Assembly: GCA_944326535.1 (NCBI GenBank)
Contig: CALVEJ010000014.1
Location: 1-36,216 of the forward strand
Reading direction: 5' to 3'
Source: Candidatus Gastranaerophilales bacterium
GTDB lineage: Bacteria; Cyanobacteriota; Vampirovibrionia; Gastranaerophilales; Gastranaerophilaceae
DNA length: 36,216 nt
Position numbers and translations under genes: made by a program. The notes beneath the pieces were generated by a model. The model saw only the letters and a list, made by a program, of their open reading frames with translations. It searched no databases and had not been told where the DNA came from. Shown piece by piece: positions 33,001 to 36,216 of the stretch (the stretch's first letter is position 1; each line of letters opens with the position of its first letter).

Positions 33001-33465
33001 GACACCCTTGTTAATATAAGCCAAAAATCCTTTAAAGAACTATATTTCATAGGTGAAAATATTGAGGCAATAAACGGCAATACACAGAGCATAAAAGCCA
33101 ACACAAGAGCGGTTTTGTATGCAATTATGCAAAACTCCAAATTTAGAGATCCCGAATTGTCCAAAACAATTGAAGACCTGCTTCCTGCGACCGAACAAGG
33201 TTCCTTTTCTGATTTTTTATCAGCGGTTGAAAAAAAATACAAAAAAATGAAAGACGATAAAAAGAAAAAAGATCTCAAACAAATTGCAAATCTTGCAATG
33301 ATTGCAGCAGCAGCTTCAGGTATTGGATATATTGATCCATCTGTTATAACGGGTTTTTGGGGCGGCGGAGAACTTGTCACCCATGCAATTTCAGCAATAA
33401 AACCAATAGCGGACACCCTAAAACATGTCGCTATTTTCAAAGCAGCCACAACGGGAATGAAATAA
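30079..33465 (+). CDS. Giant protein with beta-helix-like repeats and long helical region
   Basis: 1128 residues. An ISFGQ tag lies at 51-55. Residues ~120-330 hold about ten imperfect ~20-residue repeats of the form Y-L-x-D-N-A-x-A-x-x-I-x-A-K (TYLFDNSAADEIKAKKIYL, TVWLKDNAAAENITANKVY, SILLKNFANVENAIIEDGEV), which fit a solenoid of the bactofilin or beta-helix kind. The rest (~340-1060) is helical and Lys/Glu/Asn-rich, with coiled-coil stretches. The last ~60 residues are apolar (LAMIAAAASGIGYIDPSVITGFWGGG) and may anchor it to a membrane. GAGGA lies 5 bases before the ATG; it is the last gene of the AAA+ operon. Possibly a scaffold or filament partner or client of the ATPase pair (inference). 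Confidence 0.85.
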   Translation: MKVIKNSAPGNIRITNKKNSFDLPQLKTVPINYIGTNNTALSNFIFSAARISFGQNQFQPDKDITLFNEEDATGFSIKLFNDINKFLTQYKNETPESESLYLLSQDKKDKAISKKNITIMNNASAKQVNAELVDMFNFAYANKIQTNMNTYLFDNSAADEIKAKKIYLSDNAFSSKNEAETVWLKDNAAAENITANKVYQRNNSTTNQITTKNFFAADNINCENLHTNSILLKNFANVENAIIEDGEVVLYNNAKINNLNTKNSKIILNKNTLIKNITSEDNLTITGNGTIDDIFINGTHLFLNGPVKINGKIRFSTPDGVVIAQKGKQNIFPKIDSSTVENGILQFLISDKDNVYLGNPKDVFASGLSMLGNNIAEEKNKEQIPVYLKDSSIISKINNNPEIKSLYVDFYKNNLQLLSNNDKAKVFSLFWIKNAKLEEKKLADLWMEILGKQAESVPDTQKAYKLNNLSDNERKLLLEKTTLYWFKNILPQIIKEQNFNDFDCYKQNLNTIEALLANLDQEKENIPKTLTDNKILYEKLNSLQIANQSLLDFWLSNDNPEFIQDIETERLKQQLLDELLENKNRLQKIINITKDEIKNQKNFIKAYEFACDDLIKNEPELDKLQQKLLEKYKKSKVFYQIILETSNKTNDTKKIEIEIIKILQSLTNEYRQLSIDARRNIFDKTLNIANVITAKPNTELDNYINFVFTALSKNIPQMTKEELFDFVNNTNAFKNFVSKNSVYFSDYWLDMVKTAYQFYDTKMLDMITKNNLKLLYSNEQNKKNASNKIAEFVNTLQKNSADTIEQKEFISRFKDNINFKKLMNNSGIDQKKALTDLLMTEALNENLYLNRLNSYPESITPEFVKENLDLTDKYLVLLDKDYSDMSIKEKYQTISKVPDEEFRLMNQLILNDWKKHELQNLLNNKFVLMQLEYNANAQSKNIKDNLETINLNLNNIRINIAGQNYTLQEIASNLDTLVNISQKSFKELYFIGENIEAINGNTQSIKANTRAVLYAIMQNSKFRDPELSKTIEDLLPATEQGSFSDFLSAVEKKYKKMKDDKKKKDLKQIANLAMIAAAASGIGYIDPSVITGFWGGGELVTHAISAIKPIADTLKHVAIFKAATTGMK

Positions 33466-33474
33466 AAATTTTAA

Positions 33475-34077
33475 CTAACACAAAGCAAACATGGAATTAC
33501 TTAAAAAAGCTACATCAGGTTTTTCAGCATCAAGTTGTCCTAAATTTACAGAAGTTTTATGCAAATCTGTAAGCAGATTTGTGTTGTCTCTAACGTATAT
33601 TTTTAAATCATCACTAAAGTTTGATTTAAAAAATTTATTTATATTATTTATACAATCGAAAACATTTGTATTAGCTTGCCAAAGCATAATATCCGGTATA
33701 ACAACAGATCTGTAGTAAGGTGAAGAAACAGTTGCTATAGCATTTTGTTTTTTTTGTTCCAGTATAGATAATATTGTAGTCAGTTTTTTAAAATCTTGCG
33801 GAGAATTAAAATATTTACTTTCTGCCAATTCTTTAAAGGCAGGAGTTTGGAGATATCTTTGTACATAATACGACTGATTTGTGCCATCCAGACAATCTTG
33901 GACAACCACCAATTTTGCATATTCCTTTTGTTGAAGTAAATTTGCCTCAGTTTCTTCATTATAAGATCCAATATTTAAACTTTTAAGCAAATTATCAAGC
34001 GGATTTGACAACTGCTGTATAGGCGTCATTATATAATTAGTTTTATATTTATTCGCATGAATTGTTTGTAAGAGCAT
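33475..34077 (-). CDS. Hypothetical protein following the metallopeptidase gene
   Basis: 200 residues, no recognised domain, signal peptide or membrane segment; soluble and mainly helical. It contains a run of polar residues (NYIMTPIQQLSNPLDNLLKS) and a few aromatic clusters (TNQSYYVQRYLQTPAF). A strong AGGAGG lies 5 bases before the ATG and within the last codons of the upstream metallopeptidase gene, so the two are translationally coupled and probably act together (inference). It converges on the AAA+ operon, with only nine bases between the two stop codons and no terminator. Confidence 0.78.
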   Translation of the reverse strand: MLLQTIHANKYKTNYIMTPIQQLSNPLDNLLKSLNIGSYNEETEANLLQQKEYAKLVVVQDCLDGTNQSYYVQRYLQTPAFKELAESKYFNSPQDFKKLTTILSILEQKKQNAIATVSSPYYRSVVIPDIMLWQANTNVFDCINNINKFFKSNFSDDLKIYVRDNTNLLTDLHKTSVNLGQLDAEKPDVAFLSNSMFALC

Positions 34078-34078
34078 A

Positions 34079-34966
34079 TTAACCTCCTGCTATATTGTAC
34101 CAGGCATTGTTAACAAGATCAGTCAATTTTTGATCATGTTTTCCCGCCTGATAAAAGGGATTTTGTGTAACCGTCAATGTATCGGGATCTAAAACATCCA
34201 CAACACCTTTTGTTATAGCTTCAGCAATAAGCTCAAAAGGATTTCCTCCTTGTATGTAACCCGAATGTACGCTTCTTCCTGCAGCATATACACTGATTTC
34301 TTTCTTTATTATTTCCCTCTGCTCAGGAGTATATCTTGATAATTGCATTCGTCTGAAGTGTTCTACTCCTGAAACATAAGGATTTGGATCATAATATGAA
34401 CCATTAAAAGTATTATATCTTTGCAATGTTTTGGAGCATGTTCCGTCATATCCAAATACTCTATATAACAAATCATTATGAATATTATGAACCCATTCAT
34501 GTATTATTGTATGAAGAAAATGATTCGTCGAGTTAAATCCAGAGTTATACTGAGCTTCTGCCAGTGCGTCCATTTCTGTCAATGTCTTCATTTTTTCATT
34601 ATTATAAAATACAGACCTTGTTTCATAAACACCTTTTCCTGAAATAATTTTGGCAGAATCAGGCAAACAAAATCCAATACAGCCCGTATCATTATAATTA
34701 ATCAATTCCCAATCGTGGTATACCGTCAAAGAAGGAGGCTTTGCACCAAAAGGCAATTTGTATTTAGCAGTTAATGTTTCAAAAATATCGTTAACTATGC
34801 CGCAACAATATGCAATAGCCCTGTTGTTTTTAAAATCCGCATTAACACCTTGTTTTTGAAACAAGTGCTCTATATTTGCAGCGGAATATCGTGCTGCTTG
34901 AGCTTTTATTGTTGGAGTCAGACCGGCTTTAAATGAAACTCTTTGCGGATTATTTTTTATTTTCAC
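34079..34966 (-). CDS. Putative zinc metallopeptidase (HExxH) with N-terminal VSFKAG tag
   Basis: 295 residues. The N-terminus is KIKNNPQRVSFKAGL (tag at 10-15). The zinc-peptidase motif is HTIIHEWVHNIHNDLL: HEWVH supplies two His ligands and the catalytic Glu. A later GGNPFELIAEAITKGV offers a Glu as third ligand, as in gluzincins; the assignment of the third ligand is inference. There is no signal peptide or membrane segment. The start is GTG with GAGGA 6 bases upstream. It is transcribed divergently from the Asp-rich protein gene at 35115 across a 32-bp perfect palindrome. Substrate unknown; neighbouring tagged proteins are possible targets. Confidence 0.85.
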   Translation of the reverse strand: MKIKNNPQRVSFKAGLTPTIKAQAARYSAANIEHLFQKQGVNADFKNNRAIAYCCGIVNDIFETLTAKYKLPFGAKPPSLTVYHDWELINYNDTGCIGFCLPDSAKIISGKGVYETRSVFYNNEKMKTLTEMDALAEAQYNSGFNSTNHFLHTIIHEWVHNIHNDLLYRVFGYDGTCSKTLQRYNTFNGSYYDPNPYVSGVEHFRRMQLSRYTPEQREIIKKEISVYAAGRSVHSGYIQGGNPFELIAEAITKGVVDVLDPDTLTVTQNPFYQAGKHDQKLTDLVNNAWYNIAGG

Positions 34967-35019
34967 TTTAATTCCTCTGATATTTTAAGTTTAAAGAAAA
35001 TATTTTTTGCTGATATTTT

Positions 35020-35051
35020 GTATCAATTTTAACAATTGTTAAAATTGATAC
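35020..35051. promoter_or_regulatory. Perfect 32-bp palindrome between divergent genes
   Basis: GTATCAATTTTAACAA followed immediately by its exact reverse complement, without a spacer. It lies 53 bases from the GTG at 34966 and 63 bases from the ATG at 35115, so it could bind a regulator of both. It has no T-run beyond its own A/T tracts and lies upstream of both genes, so a terminator role is unlikely. Confidence 0.75.
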
Positions 35052-35114
35052 GATAAAATAACAAATTTAAAAATTTTTGAATATTATACAAGCAGTATTA
35101 AAGAGAGGCATAAT

Positions 35115-35633
35115 ATGATAAAACCAATTTCTTTTGCAGCAAGTTATGGATTTACCAAAACTGCATCCCAAAAAACTATTCAACACAAATCAATTTGTCA
35201 ACAATCCCCGATTTCTTTTTCCGGAATAATGGAGAACCTTGAAGCTAAACGGGTTACAGATGCAAACGGAAACACATACATAATCGAATCCGGAGGCACT
35301 CTCGTAATACATAATGGTGATAAAGAAAATAAAAAAGGCGTCCAAGATGCATTAACAGGTGCAGGAGTTGGTGCTGCCGGCACTTCCGTAGTTAACAGAA
35401 AAGCAAACCAGAACAATAATCCCACTCAAACAACGGATCAAGACGATAAACAGCCTCACGAATATACGAAAAATGAAACCGATAATACGGATGATATTAA
35501 AAACACAAGTTCATCAGATGATATAACAGAAGAGTCAGATTATGATTATGATACAGATTATGATACTGACGACGATGATGATGACGATGATGCTTCTATT
35601 TTTGACGACTCACTTCCGATTTATAAATTCTAA
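35115..35633 (+). CDS. Hypothetical protein with two ISF tags and an Asp-rich tail
   Basis: 172 residues. Two tag-like motifs occur, ISFAA (5-9) and ISFSG (33-37). Residues ~40-70 form a small beta-rich unit (RVTDANGNTYIIESGGTLVIHNG), followed by a Gly/Ala patch (GAGVGAAGTSVV) and a long disordered Asn/Thr/Gln segment. The C-terminus is strongly acidic, with alternating Tyr-Asp (DYDYDTDYDTD) and a run of eight Asp, then a short hydrophobic end (LPIYKF). Calcium binding or an acidic docking tail is conceivable but unproven. GAGAGG lies 7 bases before the ATG. It is divergent from the metallopeptidase gene. Confidence 0.8.
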   Translation: MIKPISFAASYGFTKTASQKTIQHKSICQQSPISFSGIMENLEAKRVTDANGNTYIIESGGTLVIHNGDKENKKGVQDALTGAGVGAAGTSVVNRKANQNNNPTQTTDQDDKQPHEYTKNETDNTDDIKNTSSSDDITEESDYDYDTDYDTDDDDDDDDASIFDDSLPIYKF

Positions 35634-35970
35634 ACCTTATCTTTTAATATATATTTACTGCAAAATTAAAACATCACAAAAAGCCTGAAATAGCTAAAAA
35701 TGCTAATAGAAATATACCATTGTGAGATTTATTACAGACATAAAGCGGTTCTAGAATATTTATATTCTAAAATTGTAGTGCATTGCAAAATTCAAATTCG
35801 AAAGCTGAACTTATTGAATTTGAGCAACTTGCAATTGAACAAAATCAGTTTGAACAAATTGAAGAAGATTTGTTAAAGCAGAATATTACAGAATATCGTA
35901 AATTTATTGACAATAGAATACTTAAACGGAACAAATTATCTGATTATGATATATGGTTCTCATCCTCTGC

Positions 35971-35994
35971 ATTAAAAAAGACCCTTACGGGTCT
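35971..35994 (-). terminator. Minus-strand terminator next to a tRNA 3' fragment
   Basis: On the minus strand AGACCC-GTAA-GGGTCT (35994-35979) is followed by TTTTTT. It stands just downstream of the tRNA-like fragment at 36001-36016, as a tRNA gene terminator would. Confidence 0.75.
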
Positions 35995-36000
35995 AAAATT

Positions 36001-36016
36001 CGGAGAAGGAGGGATT
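36001..36016 (-). other. tRNA 3'-end fragment (serine-type), possible attachment-site remnant
   Basis: The minus strand reads AATCCCTCCTTCTCCG: second half of a T-loop (AAT), T-stem strand (CCCTC), acceptor strand (CTTCTCC) and discriminator G, as in many tRNA-Ser genes. The rest of a tRNA is missing; sequence upstream does not fold into the other arms. No integrase gene is in the window. Confidence 0.5.
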
Positions 36017-36150
36017 GTCTTGGTCGCTCGCTTTTAACGGCAATTCCGTGTTTTGTTTTCTGTGATTTCATCACATCAAACAAAAGCACTCCAGCCTCAG
36101 CTCGCTCCCGCTCGAACCTTAAACAAGGCTGCGCCTTGTGTGTAAAAGGA

Positions 36151-36190
36151 CACATGGTTTGATTATTTGTTCCACATGGTTTGATTATTT
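36151..36190 (+). repeat. Tandem direct repeat
   Basis: CACATGGTTTGATTATTT occurs at 36151-36168 and again at 36173-36190, a period of 22 bases. Confidence 0.8.
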
Positions 36191-36216
36191 TGGGCAACAT
36201 AAATTTGAAATATTAA

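Larger units (their letters stand above)
35634..36216. other. Right-edge region without a convincing gene
   Basis: About 580 bases. It holds an 18-bp perfect palindrome (TAGAATAT-TT-ATATTCTA, 35752-35769), a frame at 35783-36037 that begins at a TTG without Shine-Dalgarno and runs into repeat-like sequence, a terminator plus tRNA 3' fragment at 35971-36016, a small hairpin (ACAAGGC-TGC-GCCTTGT, 36123-36139) and a 22-base tandem duplication at 36151-36190. The 35783-36037 frame (helical, Gln/Glu-rich N-terminus ELIEFEQLAIEQNQFEQIEE) may be the remnant of a gene. Confidence 0.5.

Noticed and set aside
35783-36037. 84-codon frame at the right edge as an intact gene
   Set aside because: TTG start without Shine-Dalgarno, and the frame ends inside a terminator and tRNA fragment; at best a gene remnant.
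35985-36200. Minus-strand frame across the tRNA fragment, or a complete tRNA gene
   Set aside because: The peptide is read through tRNA and terminator sequence. The sequence upstream of the T-loop half does not provide the D, anticodon or variable arms.
1-36216. CRISPR array, prophage or IS element
   Set aside because: No regularly spaced repeats, phage structural genes, transposase or integrase were found on either strand.

Overview
The window looks like a chromosomal segment of a low-GC, double-membraned bacterium. A TolC-type outer-membrane protein and a very large AsmA-like protein argue for an outer membrane. The yggS-sepF gene pair, with SepF rather than a ZipA-type division protein, is typical of Cyanobacteria and Gram-positives. 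Both traits together with low GC and many Phe-containing N-terminal tags (ISFK, VSFKAG, PFKG) fit a non-photosynthetic Cyanobacteriota lineage such as Gastranaerophilales ('Melainabacteria'). That placement is inference; no rRNA or ribosomal protein gene is present.

Left part (1-19.2 kb) is mostly recognisable housekeeping and envelope genes: yggS-sepF, ispG, an HSL-type alpha/beta hydrolase, a WG-repeat protein, an AsmA-like giant, a tolC-nucleotidyltransferase pair, a YkgJ-type cysteine-cluster protein, a tightly packed cupin / DXS-like / double-CMD operon, a fused feoA-feoB and a MerR-type regulator. Convergent gene ends here hold copies of a modular intergenic repeat with conserved borders and variable, covarying hairpins.

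Right part (19.2-36.2 kb) is mostly lineage-specific. The main points are: (i) a three-gene minus-strand operon (23797 to 21017) of unknown membrane proteins, preceded by a consensus promoter and what I read as a cobalamin riboswitch; (ii) a MarR regulator and a 14-TM DHA2 exporter with a clear double palindrome at the exporter promoter; (iii) a four-gene plus-strand operon (27059-33465) with an active AAA+ ATPase fused to a glycine-rich membrane segment, a two-TM protein, a catalytically dead paralogue of the same ATPase, and a 1128-residue protein with a beta-helix-like repeat domain; (iv) an HExxH metallopeptidase gene pair, divergent from a gene for an Asp-rich-tailed protein across a perfect 32-bp palindrome. 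Many of these unrelated proteins carry a short N-terminal Phe tag, suggesting one shared targeting or assembly system.

The best candidates for undescribed biology are the B12-riboswitch-controlled operon, the ATPase / pseudo-ATPase / beta-helix operon and the shared N-terminal tag. The right edge (35.97-36.19 kb) holds a tRNA 3'-end fragment beside a terminator and other repeat-like sequence. No CRISPR array, IS transposase, integrase or complete RNA gene was seen apart from the riboswitch.
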